A stretch of DNA of 64,000 nucleotides, taken from Rhodanobacteraceae bacterium. GTDB lineage: Bacteria > Pseudomonadota > Gammaproteobacteria > Xanthomonadales > Rhodanobacteraceae. The stretch covers positions 124,001-188,000 of the forward strand of contig CP126531.1 in assembly GCA_030167125.1 (NCBI GenBank). Direction: 5' to 3'. A program made the position numbers and the translations under genes. This document shows positions 17,074 to 26,464 of the stretch, in pieces; position 1 is the first letter of the stretch, and each line of letters starts with the position of its first letter. The notes beneath the pieces were generated by a model that ran no database searches, had not been told where the DNA came from, and saw only the letters and a list, made by a program, of their open reading frames with translations.

Positions 17074-17463
17074 TCAACGTGCGCCGCGGCGCAGCTTCGT
17101 ACATGTTTCTGGCGAATTGCGGGCAAATTTACAACGCACATTTGCCTAGCGTCTCCTTAACGATGCGCATGATGGCATCGCATCCGACACTCCGACGCTT
17201 GCCGGGTGAAACATGCGCGACGCCTGCAAAATTCCTGATGCAGAATCCGCCCACCGCCGCACGCTGTCCTGCGGTCAGCGCCTCGCCGATATTTCGGCGC
17301 CCGCCGGGAATCTTCCCGGCCGGCATTTCGGTCTTTCGCTGAAGAACCCGCGCCACCCGCGCACCTGATTGCTTTGGATTCTCGCGTCCGACGCGCCGAT
17401 CGCGCGCCGGCGAACGGGTGCCTGTCGCTACCCGCAGTCCACCGACCCGCCACGGAGACCGCC
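17074..17463. other. 390-base intergenic region before the sulfate operon
   Basis: No convincing coding potential was seen. The region is less G+C-rich just after dinB (ATTTACAACGCACATTTG) and presumably carries the promoter of the sbp-cysTWA operon. The only strong structure is the palindrome at 17305-17322. A short in-frame run ending at 17342 has no ribosome site. Confidence 0.5.
17305..17322. promoter_or_regulatory. Perfect palindrome GCCGGGAATCTTCCCGGC
   Basis: An 8-bp inverted repeat with a 2-base centre, about 140 bases upstream of sbp. It could be an operator for a dimeric regulator or a weak terminator for dinB (no T-run follows). It does not resemble the CysB site I know. Confidence 0.35.
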
Positions 17464-18483
17464 ATGAAGAAGAACACGACGACGTTGTTGCTGCTGGTGC
17501 TGCTCGCGATGATCGCCGCGGGCAGTGCGTTCGCAAGAGACATCACGCTGCTCAACGTGTCCTACGATCCAACCCGCGAGCTGTACCAGGACCTCAACCG
17601 CGCGTTCGCGGCGCAATGGAAGGCGCAGCACGGCGACAACCTCACGATCAGGATGTCGCACGGCGGTTCCGGCACGCAGGCGCGTTCGGTCGCGGACGGC
17701 TTGCCGGCCGACGTGGTCACGCTGGCACTCGCGTACGACATCGATGCGCTCGCCGACCATGGGCTGCTCGCGAAGAACTGGCAGCAGCGCCTGCCGGACA
17801 ACGCGGCGCCCTACACCTCGACGATTGTGTTCCTGGTGCGCAAGGGCAACCCGAAGCACATCGAGGATTGGCCCGACCTCATCAAGCCCGGCGTGCAGGT
17901 GATCACGCCGAACCCAAAGACTTCCGGTGGCGCGCGCTGGAATTTCCTCGCCGCGTGGGGTTACGCGCTCAAGCAGCCCGGCGGCGACGAGGCCAAGGCG
18001 CGCGCCTTCGTGCACGCGCTGTTCCAGCACGTGCCGGTGCTCGACACCGGCGCGCGCGGTGCCACCAACACTTTCGTGCAGCGCGGCATCGGTGACGTGT
18101 TGCTGGCCTGGGAAAACGAGGCGCTGCTCGCGCAACGCGAACTGGGCAAGGACAAGTTCGACATCGTGGTGCCCTCGGTGACCATCCTCGCCGAACCACC
18201 GGTCGCGGTGGTGGACGCCAACGTCTCGAAGGACGGCAACCGCGCGGTGGCCGAGGCCTACCTGAAATTCCTGTACACGCCGCAGGCGCAGGACATCGAG
18301 GCGCGGCATTTCTATCGTCCGCGCCTCGCCGCGGTGGCGCAGAAGTACGCCGCGCAATTCCCGGTGGTGAAGACTTTCACGATCGCGCAAGTGTTCGGTG
18401 ACTGGCGCAAGGCGCAGGCGAAGTTCTTCGCCGACGGCGGCGTGTTCGACCAGATCGGTCCGGGTTCGCAGCCGGCCCGCTGA
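17464..18483 (+). CDS. sbp: Sulfate-binding periplasmic protein
   Basis: 339 residues with a Sec signal peptide (cleavage after GSAFA). Family features are [21 protein letters not shown], the sulfate-contacting [12 protein letters not shown], and [20 protein letters not shown]. It captures sulfate (possibly thiosulfate, as CysP) for the ABC transporter encoded next. It is the first gene of sbp-cysT-cysW-cysA. The GGAGACC before ATG is a usable ribosome site. Confidence 0.95.
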   Translation: MKKNTTTLLLLVLLAMIAAGSAFARDITLLNVSYDPTRELYQDLNRAFAAQWKAQHGDNLTIRMSHGGSGTQARSVADGLPADVVTLALAYDIDALADHGLLAKNWQQRLPDNAAPYTSTIVFLVRKGNPKHIEDWPDLIKPGVQVITPNPKTSGGARWNFLAAWGYALKQPGGDEAKARAFVHALFQHVPVLDTGARGATNTFVQRGIGDVLLAWENEALLAQRELGKDKFDIVVPSVTILAEPPVAVVDANVSKDGNRAVAEAYLKFLYTPQAQDIEARHFYRPRLAAVAQKYAAQFPVVKTFTIAQVFGDWRKAQAKFFADGGVFDQIGPGSQPAR

Positions 18484-18506
18484 AAGCCTGCTGACGAGGT
18501 GTCGTG

Positions 18507-19343
18507 ATGGCTCTCGCAGAACATCATCGCGTGTTGCCGGGATTCGGCCTCGGCATGGGCTGCACGCTGGCCTATGTCGGACTGATCGTGCTGCTGCCGC
18601 TGGCGGCGCTGGCGTGGAAGGCGTCGGGCATCGGCGTGGCCGGCCTGCTGCACCTGCTCGCCACGCCGCGCACGCAGGCCGCGCTGAAGCTCAGCTTCGG
18701 TGGCGCGCTCGCTGCATCGCTGATCGACGCCATGTTCGGCCTGCTGGTGGCATGGGTGCTGGTGCGCTACCGCTTTCCGGGCCGGCGCGTGCTCGATGCA
18801 TTGGTCGACCTGCCGTTCGCGTTGCCGACCGCGGTCGCGGGCATCGCGCTGACCGCGTTGTACGCGCCGAACGGCTGGCTGGGGCAGGCGTTCGATGCGT
18901 TCGGCGTGCGGGTCGCATACACGCAGGTCGGCGTCGGCATCGCGATGGTGTTCGTCGGCTTTCCGTTCGTGGTGCGCACGTTGCAACCGGTGCTGGAATC
19001 GCTGGACCACGACGTGGAGGAAGCCGCCGAAAGCCTGGGCGCGCGCCGCTCGCAAACCTTCTCGCGCGTGATCCTGCCGGTGCTGGTGCCGGCGCTGCTA
19101 ACCGGGTTCGCGCTGGCGCTGGCGCGCGCGGTGGGCGAGTACGGTTCGGTGATATTCATCGCCGGCAACCTGCCGATGCGCACCGAGATCGCGCCGCTGT
19201 TGATCGTGCAGAAGCTGGAGCAGTTCGACTACGCCGGCGCGGCCGCGTTGGGCGTGGTGATGCTGGGCTTTTCCTTCGTGATGCTGGTGGCGCTGTCGTT
19301 GCTGCAGCGCTGGAGCCGGCGCTGGGCGGAGGCGTCGCCATGA
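18507..19343 (+). CDS. cysT: Sulfate ABC transporter permease CysT
   Basis: 278 residues, six membrane helices, with the EAA loop 'EEAAESLGARRSQTFSRVILPVLVPALLTGFALALARAVGEYGSV'. The AVGEYGSV ending is typical of CysT (CysU). The ATG at 18507 is preferred over the overlapping GTG at 18504. It overlaps cysW by 4 bases. Confidence 0.95.
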   Translation: MALAEHHRVLPGFGLGMGCTLAYVGLIVLLPLAALAWKASGIGVAGLLHLLATPRTQAALKLSFGGALAASLIDAMFGLLVAWVLVRYRFPGRRVLDALVDLPFALPTAVAGIALTALYAPNGWLGQAFDAFGVRVAYTQVGVGIAMVFVGFPFVVRTLQPVLESLDHDVEEAAESLGARRSQTFSRVILPVLVPALLTGFALALARAVGEYGSVIFIAGNLPMRTEIAPLLIVQKLEQFDYAGAAALGVVMLGFSFVMLVALSLLQRWSRRWAEASP

Positions 19344-20209
19344 ACGCCATTGTCGTCCTGCCGCGTGCATCGATCCGGCCGCAACGATTGCAGCGCGCGC
19401 TGCTGATCCTCGTCGCCGTCGCCTTCATGCTGGTGTTCCTGCTGCTGCCGCTGGCGGTGGTGTTCACCGAGGCGCTGGCCAAGGGCGTGCAGACGTTCAT
19501 CGCGGCGATCACGCAGCCGGAGGCGTGGTCGTCGATTCGATTGACCTTGCTGGTCGCCGCAATGGTGGTGCCGTTGAACACCGCGTTCGGCATCGCCGCG
19601 TCGTGGACGATGGCGCGCTTCGCGTTTCGCGGCAAGGCGCTGCTCGGCGCGCTGATCGACCTGCCGTTCGCGGTGTCGCCGGTGATCGCGGGCCTGATCT
19701 ACGTGCTGCTGTTCGGGATACAGGGATGGTTCGGGCCGTGGCTCGACGCGCACGGCATCCGGATCATCTTCGCCGTGCCGGGGCTGGTGCTGGCTTCGAT
19801 CTTCGTGACGCTGCCGTTCGTCGCGCGCGAACTGATCCCGCTGATGCAGGCGCAAGGCAGCGAGGACGAGGAAGCCGCGCGCGTGCTCGGCGCCAACGGC
19901 TGGCAGATGTTCTTCCGCGTGACATTGCCGAACATCCGCTGGGCGCTGCTGTACGGCGTGCTGTTGTGCAACGCGCGCGCGATGGGCGAGTTCGGCGCGG
20001 TGTCGGTGGTATCCGGCCACATCCGCGGACTCACCACCACGATGCCGCTGGAGGTGGAGATGCGCTACAACGAATACGACTACGCGGGTGCGTTCGCCGT
20101 GGCTTCGCTGCTGGCGTTGCTCGCGCTGCTGACGCTGGCGATCAAGACCCTGCTCGAATGGCGCTACGGCGACGAACTCGCCGCGCACGCGCCGGGTAGT
20201 CGCACATGA
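19340..20209 (+). CDS. cysW: Sulfate ABC transporter permease CysW
   Basis: 289 residues, six membrane helices, EAA loop '[45 protein letters not shown]'. The following VVSGHIRG and [14 protein letters not shown] are CysW features. It starts inside the cysT stop (ATGA) and ends inside the cysA start (ATGA), a tightly coupled operon. Confidence 0.95.
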   Translation: MNAIVVLPRASIRPQRLQRALLILVAVAFMLVFLLLPLAVVFTEALAKGVQTFIAAITQPEAWSSIRLTLLVAAMVVPLNTAFGIAASWTMARFAFRGKALLGALIDLPFAVSPVIAGLIYVLLFGIQGWFGPWLDAHGIRIIFAVPGLVLASIFVTLPFVARELIPLMQAQGSEDEEAARVLGANGWQMFFRVTLPNIRWALLYGVLLCNARAMGEFGAVSVVSGHIRGLTTTMPLEVEMRYNEYDYAGAFAVASLLALLALLTLAIKTLLEWRYGDELAAHAPGSRT

Positions 20210-21336
20210 CGCTCGAACTCTCGCATCTCGTCCGCCGCTTCACGGAATATCCGGCACTGGATGATGTCAGCCTGGACATTCCGCCCGGCGAATTCCTCGC
20301 GCTGCTCGGACCCTCGGGTTCCGGCAAGACCACGCTGCTGCGCATCCTCGCCGGCCTCGATTATCCGGAATCCGGCAGCGTTCAACAGAACGGGCGCGAT
20401 CTGCTGGCGATCGACGCGCGCCGCCGCAAGGTCGGTCTGGTGTTCCAGCACTACGCGTTGTTCCGGCACCTGACCGTCGCGGAAAACGTGGCGTTCGGAC
20501 TGCGCGTGCGGCCGTGGCGCACGCGCCCGAAGCGCGCCGACATCGCCGCGCGCGTCGAGCGCCTGCTGCAACGCGTGCAACTGCACGACATGGCGAAGCG
20601 CTATCCGGCGCAGCTTTCCGGCGGCCAGCGCCAGCGCGTCGCGCTGGCGCGCGCGCTGGCGGTGGAACCCGACCTGTTGTTGCTGGACGAGCCGTTCGGC
20701 GCGCTCGACGCGCAGGTGCGGGTGAGCCTGCGCCGCTGGCTGCGCGAGCTGCACGACGAGTTCGGCCTCACCACCGTGTTCGTCACCCACGACCAGGAAG
20801 AAGCGCTGGAGCTGGCCGACCGCGTGGTGGTGATGAACCGCGGCCGCATCGAGCAGGTCGGCAAGCCCGACACGATCTACCAGGACCCCGCGACGCCGTT
20901 CGTCTGCGAGTTCATCGGCAAGGCCAACCGGATTGACCTGGAGCAAAGGACGCAAGGCTTTGCCGCTGCAGAATGGAACTTCGGTGAAGCACCATGGGGA
21001 ATGGATCGCAAACATGCGCAGGCTTACGTGCGGCCGGAACACCTTGCGCTCGACGCGTCGCCGTATGCGCCGGGTTGGCAAACGCACCTGCGCCACGTGT
21101 ACCGCGCCGGCAGCGTCGCGCACCTCGAACTGGACGCGCCGGCGCTGGGGCAGCGTCTGGAAGCGCAAATCACCAATGAAGCATTCGTGCGCCTCGGCCT
21201 GGGCGCCGGCATGAAGTTGCGTGCACGCCCGACGCGGGCCGTCATCTTTCCCGCCGGCGCTGGAAGCAGTGCCCCTGCCGCAAGCGGGCGCTGGACATGG
21301 ATTGCAAACAACCAATCGGTGCCCGTACCTGCCTGA
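20206..21336 (+). CDS. cysA: Sulfate/thiosulfate ABC transporter ATP-binding protein
   Basis: 376 residues. Walker [11 protein letters not shown]-loop VFQHYALF, signature LSGGQRQR, Walker [14 protein letters not shown]-loop [12 protein letters not shown]. After about 240 there is a TOBE-like domain ([36 protein letters not shown]). The last 25 or so residues (after VIFPA) look unstructured and exceed the usual CysA length, so the original stop may have been lost. Confidence 0.95.
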   Translation: MTLELSHLVRRFTEYPALDDVSLDIPPGEFLALLGPSGSGKTTLLRILAGLDYPESGSVQQNGRDLLAIDARRRKVGLVFQHYALFRHLTVAENVAFGLRVRPWRTRPKRADIAARVERLLQRVQLHDMAKRYPAQLSGGQRQRVALARALAVEPDLLLLDEPFGALDAQVRVSLRRWLRELHDEFGLTTVFVTHDQEEALELADRVVVMNRGRIEQVGKPDTIYQDPATPFVCEFIGKANRIDLEQRTQGFAAAEWNFGEAPWGMDRKHAQAYVRPEHLALDASPYAPGWQTHLRHVYRAGSVAHLELDAPALGQRLEAQITNEAFVRLGLGAGMKLRARPTRAVIFPAGAGSSAPAASGRWTWIANNQSVPVPA

Positions 21337-21527
21337 TCGATCCCGTTTCGAACCCGCAACGAAGGAAAGAACCATGCGACGCAACCAATCGAAGCCCGCC
21401 GCTGTTCCCGGATCGCATCCCGTCGTCGGCGCGGGCGGAAACTGCAAATGGCCTTCGCCGAACCGCCGCATCGCAGCACTTGGCTTGTGTTTTTCGTTCC
21501 GCCGGAACGCCCTCGAGGAGCCCGGAA
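21337..21527. other. Intergenic region between cysA and a small membrane protein gene
   Basis: 191 bases with no recognised gene. An ATG at 21374 has a good ribosome site (GAAGGAAAGAACC) and is in the porin frame, but the translation is a low-complexity Arg/Pro/Ser mix and crosses the small membrane protein gene in another frame, so it is not called. Confidence 0.4.
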
Positions 21528-21761
21528 ATGACCCTTACCGACATCTGCATCCTGCTCATTGTCCTGTGCGTAGTGCTGTGGGCGATGCTGGCCGCACTCC
21601 ATCGTCACACGGTCCAGTTGAAAGCGTTGCGCGAAGAGTTGGAGACCCTGCTGAAGGCCTTCCGTCCCGATCTCGCAGGGGATTCCGGCGCGGAGGAATT
21701 CGCGTGCCGCGATCCGGAAGCGCGGATTGCGGACCGGGTTTTCCGGGTGCGAAAGTTCTGA
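21528..21761 (+). CDS. Small single-span membrane protein, unknown
   Basis: 77 residues: an N-terminal membrane helix (TDICILLIVLCVVLWAMLAAL) followed by a short amphipathic coiled stretch (HTVQLKALREELETLLKAF) and a polar tail. The ATG has GAGGAG upstream. The last 15 bases overlap the likely start region of the porin gene. It was not recognised as a family; it could be a short accessory subunit of the transporter or an unrelated membrane peptide. Confidence 0.6.
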   Translation: MTLTDICILLIVLCVVLWAMLAALHRHTVQLKALREELETLLKAFRPDLAGDSGAEEFACRDPEARIADRVFRVRKF

Positions 21762-21775
21762 CACGCGCATCGGTC

Positions 21776-22945
21776 TTGCTCGGCGCCGGGGTTTCGATGC
21801 TGCTGGCCGCGACGCCCGCGATGGCGCAGGACTATTCCTTCCTCGGTGATTGGCCCACGCACCACGTTTTCTCCGATGGCACGGATGCCGGCGTGAGTGT
21901 GCTGTACCAGTACGACCTCAACGATTTCTCGCACGATGACGGGCTGTTGCAGGACGCACACACCAACCGGCGCAAGTATTTCGGGGTGTATCTCAAGAAG
22001 AAGGGCGTTTACGACGCCATCGCGCAATACGATTTCCAGTCGAAGAAATGGCAGGACGTGTTCCTGCGCGTGCAATCGAAAGCCGTGTTCGGCCGCGACA
22101 TCGGCGCATTCCGCGCCGGCTACAGCAAGACGCCCGTGGGTTTCGAGGGCAATACCAGTACGCCCGCCAACAGCTTCATCGAGCAGGCGCTGCCGACCCA
22201 GGCGGTCTATGAAAACCGGCGCGTGGGCGTGGATTGGGCCTGGTACCGGCCGACCTGGCTGGCGCAGGCCGGCTACTACGACGGCAGCGATCTGCAGGGC
22301 GCCAACGACGGGCACACGCTGGCCGGCCGCGTCGCCTGGGTGCCGCGCAACCGGCCCGGCGACGTGTTGCACTTCGGCGTTTCCGCTTCACGCGAAGCGC
22401 CGGAAGCGACCACCAACACGCTCGGCGTGCTGCAGCTGCCATCGGCGAAATTCGCATCGACGCCGGAGGCCGGCCTGACGCCGCTGAAACTGGTCAGTTC
22501 CGGCACGCTGAAGAACGTCGCCGACATCGACCGTACCGGCCTCGAGGGCTTGTGGATCCACGGACCGTGGTCATTGCAAGGCGAATACCTGCGCGCGAAC
22601 ACATCCTTCGCTGATGGCAAGCCGGATTACCGAATCGACGGCGGGTACGCGTTCGCGAGCTGGGTGGCGACCGGCGAATCGCGACCGTACAAGGACGGCA
22701 ACGTCGGCAACGTCGTTCCTTCACGACCGTGGGGCGCGCTGGAATTCCTGCTGCGCTACAGCACGCTCGATCTCGACGACGGCAGCACCCTGGGCGGGCG
22801 CGAGCACGACTGGACGCTGGGCGCGAACTGGTACCTGGGCCAACACCTGAAACTGCAGGCGAACTACGTCCGCGCTTTCAGCGATCGCAAGGGCCTCGTC
22901 GTCAATCCGCGGATTTTCGAATTGCGCGCGCAGGTTGCGTTCTGA
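21776..22945 (+). CDS. OprO/OprP-type outer-membrane porin
   Basis: About 389 residues from TTG at 21776. The mature part begins QDYSFLGDWPTHHVFSDGTDAG and continues as alternating beta-strands to a C-terminal Phe (LRAQVAF*), as expected for an outer-membrane barrel. It resembles the phosphate-selective porins O/P; the location after cysA suggests an anion such as sulfate (inference). The start is uncertain: a good signal peptide (KVLTRASVLLGAGVSMLLAATPAMA) needs residues upstream of the TTG, but no ATG/GTG is available there in frame. GTG at 21747 would give MRK but is one base out of frame, so a frameshift or a CTG start at 21758 is possible. Confidence 0.85.
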   Translation: MLGAGVSMLLAATPAMAQDYSFLGDWPTHHVFSDGTDAGVSVLYQYDLNDFSHDDGLLQDAHTNRRKYFGVYLKKKGVYDAIAQYDFQSKKWQDVFLRVQSKAVFGRDIGAFRAGYSKTPVGFEGNTSTPANSFIEQALPTQAVYENRRVGVDWAWYRPTWLAQAGYYDGSDLQGANDGHTLAGRVAWVPRNRPGDVLHFGVSASREAPEATTNTLGVLQLPSAKFASTPEAGLTPLKLVSSGTLKNVADIDRTGLEGLWIHGPWSLQGEYLRANTSFADGKPDYRIDGGYAFASWVATGESRPYKDGNVGNVVPSRPWGALEFLLRYSTLDLDDGSTLGGREHDWTLGANWYLGQHLKLQANYVRAFSDRKGLVVNPRIFELRAQVAF

Positions 22946-22981
22946 GGGCGAGCCGCACCCGGACAAGCGTTTGGAGCCCCA

Positions 22982-23416
22982 TCAAGCCTCAAGCAATTCG
23001 AGGAACGCCGCAGCCGGGAGGATGCGCACGTCATGCCAGGGATGCAACGCAAGCAGGTCGGCATCGCTGCTCACCATAACGTCTGCGCGGCAGACGTGGG
23101 ACAAAGCAAGAAATTTGTTGTCGTGCGGATCACGGCATGAGGGGTTCACGGCGGCTTCGTCCGCAGCCGTGACATCAAACAGGCGCGAGTTTGCACGCAT
23201 AAGCGCGAGGAATCTCCGACGGATATCCGGCGCCTGATAACGATCGAATTTGCGGTGTGCGATCACCCTTTCGAGTTCATCCAATGTTGCGGGCGAAGCA
23301 CAAAGCTGCGTCAATGCCAGTGCCCGTTCCAGTGCACGGTGCGGCACCGATTCCACCTGAAGCATTGCGCCCACCAACGTGCTGGTGTCGAACACCACCC
23401 GCGCGACCCGGCTCAC
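22982..23416 (-). CDS. PIN-domain toxin (COG1569-type)
   Basis: 144 residues, PIN fold. Acidic metal ligands are Asp10 in VVFDTSTLVG, the acidic residue in TLDELERVI, Asp in RDPHDNKFLAL and Asp in VSSDADLL. PIN toxins are Mg-dependent ribonucleases. GTG at 23416 overlaps the antitoxin stop (GTGA), which fixes the start; the frame upstream of it is antitoxin-gene shadow. It forms a toxin-antitoxin pair with the gene before it. Confidence 0.9.
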   Translation of the reverse strand: MSRVARVVFDTSTLVGAMLQVESVPHRALERALALTQLCASPATLDELERVIAHRKFDRYQAPDIRRRFLALMRANSRLFDVTAADEAAVNPSCRDPHDNKFLALSHVCRADVMVSSDADLLALHPWHDVRILPAAAFLELLEA

Positions 23417-23688
23417 CGGGCTCCACGCACCAGCCGGTTGATCTGTTCTTGCGTTAGTTTGCTCGCCGCAGGCTTGATGCGCTTGCGTGCGAGTGCACTC
23501 CATGCTTCGAAATCGGCCACCGCCTTGCTGCGCTGGTTACGCGCATCCAGTACCTCGCGCATGTCCTGTGGCGATACCACGAACGCGACGGGCCGGCCAC
23601 GACGGGTGACCGTCACCGGTTCGCGTTGCGCGGCATCCAGCAATTCGCCGAAGCGGTTCTGGGCTTCCACCGATGTCAAGGTTCTCAT
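23413..23688 (-). CDS. Phd/YefM-type antitoxin
   Basis: 91 residues: the N-terminal DNA-binding domain begins MRTLTSVEAQNRFGELLDAAQREPVTVTRRGRPVAFVVSP, the classic Phd/YefM pattern. The C-terminal part (residues 50-91, basic and helical) would wrap the PIN toxin. It is expected to repress its own promoter. ATG at 23688; a GTG three codons upstream is an alternative. The gene order antitoxin-toxin with a 4-base overlap is standard. Confidence 0.92.
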   Translation of the reverse strand: MRTLTSVEAQNRFGELLDAAQREPVTVTRRGRPVAFVVSPQDMREVLDARNQRSKAVADFEAWSALARKRIKPAASKLTQEQINRLVRGAR

Positions 23689-23715
23689 GGCCGTCACCGA
23701 TTGGCTGATGTGGGC

Positions 23716-23721
23716 ATTATA
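23716..23721 (-). promoter_or_regulatory. Promoter -10 box (TATAAT) of the toxin-antitoxin operon
   Basis: On the minus strand an exact TATAAT lies 27 bases before the antitoxin ATG. It is set in AT-rich sequence (TTACAAACTAGCTATAAT) unlike the surrounding DNA. The -35 is weak (GTGTGA-like, 16 bases upstream). A TAGCTA palindrome overlaps the -10 and may be part of the antitoxin operator. Confidence 0.55.
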
Positions 23722-23769
23722 GCTAGTTTGTAACGGGTCACACAGGTTCCCGATTTCTGTGACACGAAT

Positions 23770-24626
23770 TCAGTGGCGGCAATATTTATCGAGGAAGCGA
23801 AAAACGGTGCTCGCCCAGATTTCCCCACCTTTCCACCCGAAACTATGTCCGTCTGAAGCAGATTTTCCAAAGGGCGGAAAGATTCGAATGGATGCCTTCT
23901 TGCCGGCTTGGCTCATGGCTTCATAGAGAACACGGCTGGGCGCCGTCGTATAGTCGTTTGCGCCTAGATGAAGAGGATCGGAATCTTGGTGTGCTCGACC
24001 GCGTTCGTCATCAGAACGCGCAACGCGGGCGCTTTGTCCCAACTCTCCGCACCTCCAGCTGCATCGACTGCCGCACAGTACCGAATGTTGGTTGCCCCAA
24101 GGACGGTTTCCACGCCTCCGAATGAATTTCCCATCACCGCGATAGGTTCATGTCGCGTAAACGGTTGCTGTTCCAGCCAAGCCAATGCCGCCATCTGGTC
24201 GGCAAATTGTTGCGTGTCCAACAGGCGCACCGCTGTGGCTACGGCCAACGACAAGCCGCCGCGAGCCTCGGCCGCGGAAATTTCCTTGCCGATGTAAGGT
24301 CCTGCGTCGGCGCTCAAACCTTGACCGCGTCGATATGGAGCAAAGAATGCCCAGCCGCGATTCGTGAAGAGGGGCGCAAGACGTGCGAAGGCCTCGTTGT
24401 TGAGAAGGCCCGGAGCGCTACCGTGGTTGTATAGCACCGTCCGGAACGGACCAGCTCCGGGCGGTTTGTAAAGCAAGCCGTGCAGCGTCTTGTCACCCGA
24501 GGGAAACGAAACGACTTCAGGTGTTTTTGCACGCAGCGCCGGTGCGATCAAGGAGAGTGCTGCCATGCACGCCACCGAAATGCTCGTTGCTCGACTCCTC
24601 AACGTACGCTCCTTCCGCCATATCAT
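23770..24626 (-). pseudogene. Broken alpha/beta hydrolase (dienelactone hydrolase-like)
   Basis: The first part (from ATG 24626) has a signal peptide and an alpha/beta hydrolase fold: LYNHGSAPG (oxyanion region) and the nucleophile elbow MGNSFGG. It stops at TAG after KIPILFI, at about 23967. The rest continues in another frame from LGANDYTTAPSRVLYEAMSQAG (Asp site) to DGHSFGWKGGEIW (His site), ending at 23770. An intact version would read ILFI-Q-GANDYTT, so both a lost base and a C-to-T change at the Gln codon are needed to explain the break. All three catalytic residues are present across the two pieces. A sequencing error alone would not explain the TAG. Confidence 0.8.
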
Positions 24627-24646
24627 GCGTGCGCAGTCAAGGGCGG

Positions 24647-26464
24647 TTAATTGCGCTTCGGGATGTACAAATCGGTAATCGTGCCCTCGGCGACTTCCGC
24701 CGCCATGCCGACGGATTCGCCGAGCGTGGGATGCGGGTGGATGGTGAGCGCGATGTCGCCGATCTCGGCGCCCATTTCGATCGCCAGCGCGATTTCGGAA
24801 ATCAGGTCGCCCGCGTGCACGCCGACGATGCCGCCGCCGATCACGCGGTGCGTTGCCTTGTCGTAGATCAGCTTGGTGAAGCCTTCCGCGCGGTCCATGC
24901 CGAGCGCGCGGCCCGACGCGGCCCACGGGAACTTGCCGACGCCGATGTCGAGGTTCTTTTCCTTCGCTTCGCGCTCGCTGACGCCGACCCAAGCTACTTC
25001 TGGATCGGTGAACGCGACCGACGGCACCACGCGCGCGTCGAAGTGGCGCTTCTGTCCAGCCGCGGTTTCCGCCGCCGCGTGGCCTTCGTGCACCGCCTTA
25101 TGCGCCAGCATCGGCTGGCCGACAAGGTCGCCGATCGCGAAGATGTGCGGAACGTTGGTGCGCATCTGCGTGTCCACCGGAATCAACCCGCGCTCGGTGA
25201 CGTTGACGCCGGCCTTGTCGGCGCCGATCTTGTCGCCGTTGGCGCTGCGGCCGACCGCCACCAGCACGCGGTCGAAGGTCTTGTTCCCGGGAATGCTGTC
25301 GCCTTCGAATTCGCAGGTGATGCCGTTCTTCTGCGCCTTCGCGGCGGTGACTTTGGTCTTGAGGTGCGTCGCGACACCTTGTTTCTTGAGTTGCGCCGCG
25401 AGCGGTCGCACCAGGTCGGCATCCGCGCCGGGCATCAGTTGATCCATGAATTCGACCACGGTGACGTTGCTGCCGAGCGCGCGATACACCGTCGCCATTT
25501 CAAGCCCGATGATGCCGCCGCCGACCACCAGCAGGTTCTTCGGCACGTCGCGCAGTTGCAGCGCGCCGGTGGAATCCATCACGCGTTCGTCGTCCCACGG
25601 GAACATCGGCAGGCGCACGGCCTGCGAGCCGGCCGCGATGATGGCCTGTTCGAAACGGATGAGTTTTCTGTCGTTGCCGTTCACGACTTCGAGTTCGTGC
25701 GGCGACACGAAGGTGCCGACGCCTTGCACCGCGCGCACCTTGCGTTGTTTCGCCATCGAGGCGAGGCCACCGGTGAGCTTGCCGACGGTCTTGTCCTTGA
25801 AATCGCGCAGCTTGTCGAGATCGATCTTCGGCTTGCCGAACGTGATGCCGTGCGCGCCCATCAATTCGGCCGCGTCGATCACTTCGGCCGCGTGCAGCAA
25901 CGCCTTGGACGGAATGCAGCCGACGTTGAGGCAGACGCCGCCGAGCGTGTCGTAGCGTTCGACCAGCACCGTGTCGAGGCCGAGATCGGCGGCCCGGAAC
26001 GCAGCGCTGTAGCCGCCGGGGCCGGAACCGAGCACCAGCATCGCGCATTCCATGTCGGGTTTGCGGCCGGTTTCCTTCGCGGCGTTTGGAGCTTTTTCGC
26101 TTCCCCCGCTTGCGGGGGAAGCTGCCCGAAGGGCTGATGGGGGCGTCGTCGCGACATTTCCCCCATCCGGCCTGCGGCCACCTTCCCCCGCAGGCGGGGG
26201 AAGGGAAGCCGCCGAGGTTCCGTCGTTGCTTTCGACCACCGCAATCACCGACCCCTGCTCGACATTGTCGCCGACCTTGACCTTCACTTCCTTGATGACG
26301 CCCGCCGCGCTCGCGGGAACCTCCATCGTGGCCTTGGCCGATTCCAGCGTGACGAGGCTCTGGTCCTTCTCGACGCGGTCGCCGGCCTTCACCAGCACTT
26401 CGATCACCGGCACGTCGTGGAAATCGCCGATGTCCGGCACCTTCAGTTCAATGGTCTTGCTCAT
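24647..26464 (-). CDS. lpdA: Dihydrolipoamide dehydrogenase (E3) with N-terminal lipoyl domain
   Basis: 605 residues. The N-terminal lipoyl domain (1-80) has the lipoylated Lys44 in ESAKATMEV. The FAD domain has GSGPGGYSAAFRAADLG, the redox disulfide GGVCLNVGCIPSKAL, the NAD domain VVGGGIIGLEMATVY and the active-site pair HPHPTLGES. It reoxidises the lipoyl groups of AceF and passes electrons to NAD. The linker of about residues 88-136 (SLPPPAGEGGRRPDGG...SPASGGSEKA) is encoded by a genomic hairpin repeat. It ends a minus-strand operon aceF-mscS-lpdA and overlaps mscS by 17 bases. Confidence 0.97.
   Translation of the reverse strand: MSKTIELKVPDIGDFHDVPVIEVLVKAGDRVEKDQSLVTLESAKATMEVPASAAGVIKEVKVKVGDNVEQGSVIAVVESNDGTSAASLPPPAGEGGRRPDGGNVATTPPSALRAASPASGGSEKAPNAAKETGRKPDMECAMLVLGSGPGGYSAAFRAADLGLDTVLVERYDTLGGVCLNVGCIPSKALLHAAEVIDAAELMGAHGITFGKPKIDLDKLRDFKDKTVGKLTGGLASMAKQRKVRAVQGVGTFVSPHELEVVNGNDRKLIRFEQAIIAAGSQAVRLPMFPWDDERVMDSTGALQLRDVPKNLLVVGGGIIGLEMATVYRALGSNVTVVEFMDQLMPGADADLVRPLAAQLKKQGVATHLKTKVTAAKAQKNGITCEFEGDSIPGNKTFDRVLVAVGRSANGDKIGADKAGVNVTERGLIPVDTQMRTNVPHIFAIGDLVGQPMLAHKAVHEGHAAAETAAGQKRHFDARVVPSVAFTDPEVAWVGVSEREAKEKNLDIGVGKFPWAASGRALGMDRAEGFTKLIYDKATHRVIGGGIVGVHAGDLISEIALAIEMGAEIGDIALTIHPHPTLGESVGMAAEVAEGTITDLYIPKRN
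26091..26211. repeat. Hairpin repeat inside lpdA (linker)
   Basis: Two arms, CTTCCCCCGCTTGCGGGGGAAG at the left and CTTCCCCCGCAGGCGGGGGAAG at the right, with GATGGGGG and CCCCCATC between them, forming a nested inverted repeat. It keeps the lpdA frame open and encodes a Pro/Gly/Ala/Ser-rich linker. Confidence 0.85.

Noticed and set aside
17129..17555. Overlapping minus-strand frames before sbp
   Set aside because: No ribosome site, no domain, and they run into the antisense of sbp; treated as intergenic.
19229..20188. 319-residue minus-strand frame opposite cysW
   Set aside because: Composition is Arg/Gln/His-rich and low in hydrophobics; it is the complement of a well-supported permease gene.
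21374..21775. Long N-terminal extension of the porin from ATG 21374
   Set aside because: Although the ATG has a good ribosome site, the translation is Arg/Pro/Ser-rich without structure and would place the signal peptide about 130 residues inside the protein.
24521..26137. 538-residue open frame on the plus strand opposite lpdA
   Set aside because: It is antisense to a clear E3 gene, rich in Arg/His/Ala as expected from a high-GC shadow, and has no ribosome site or recognisable domain.
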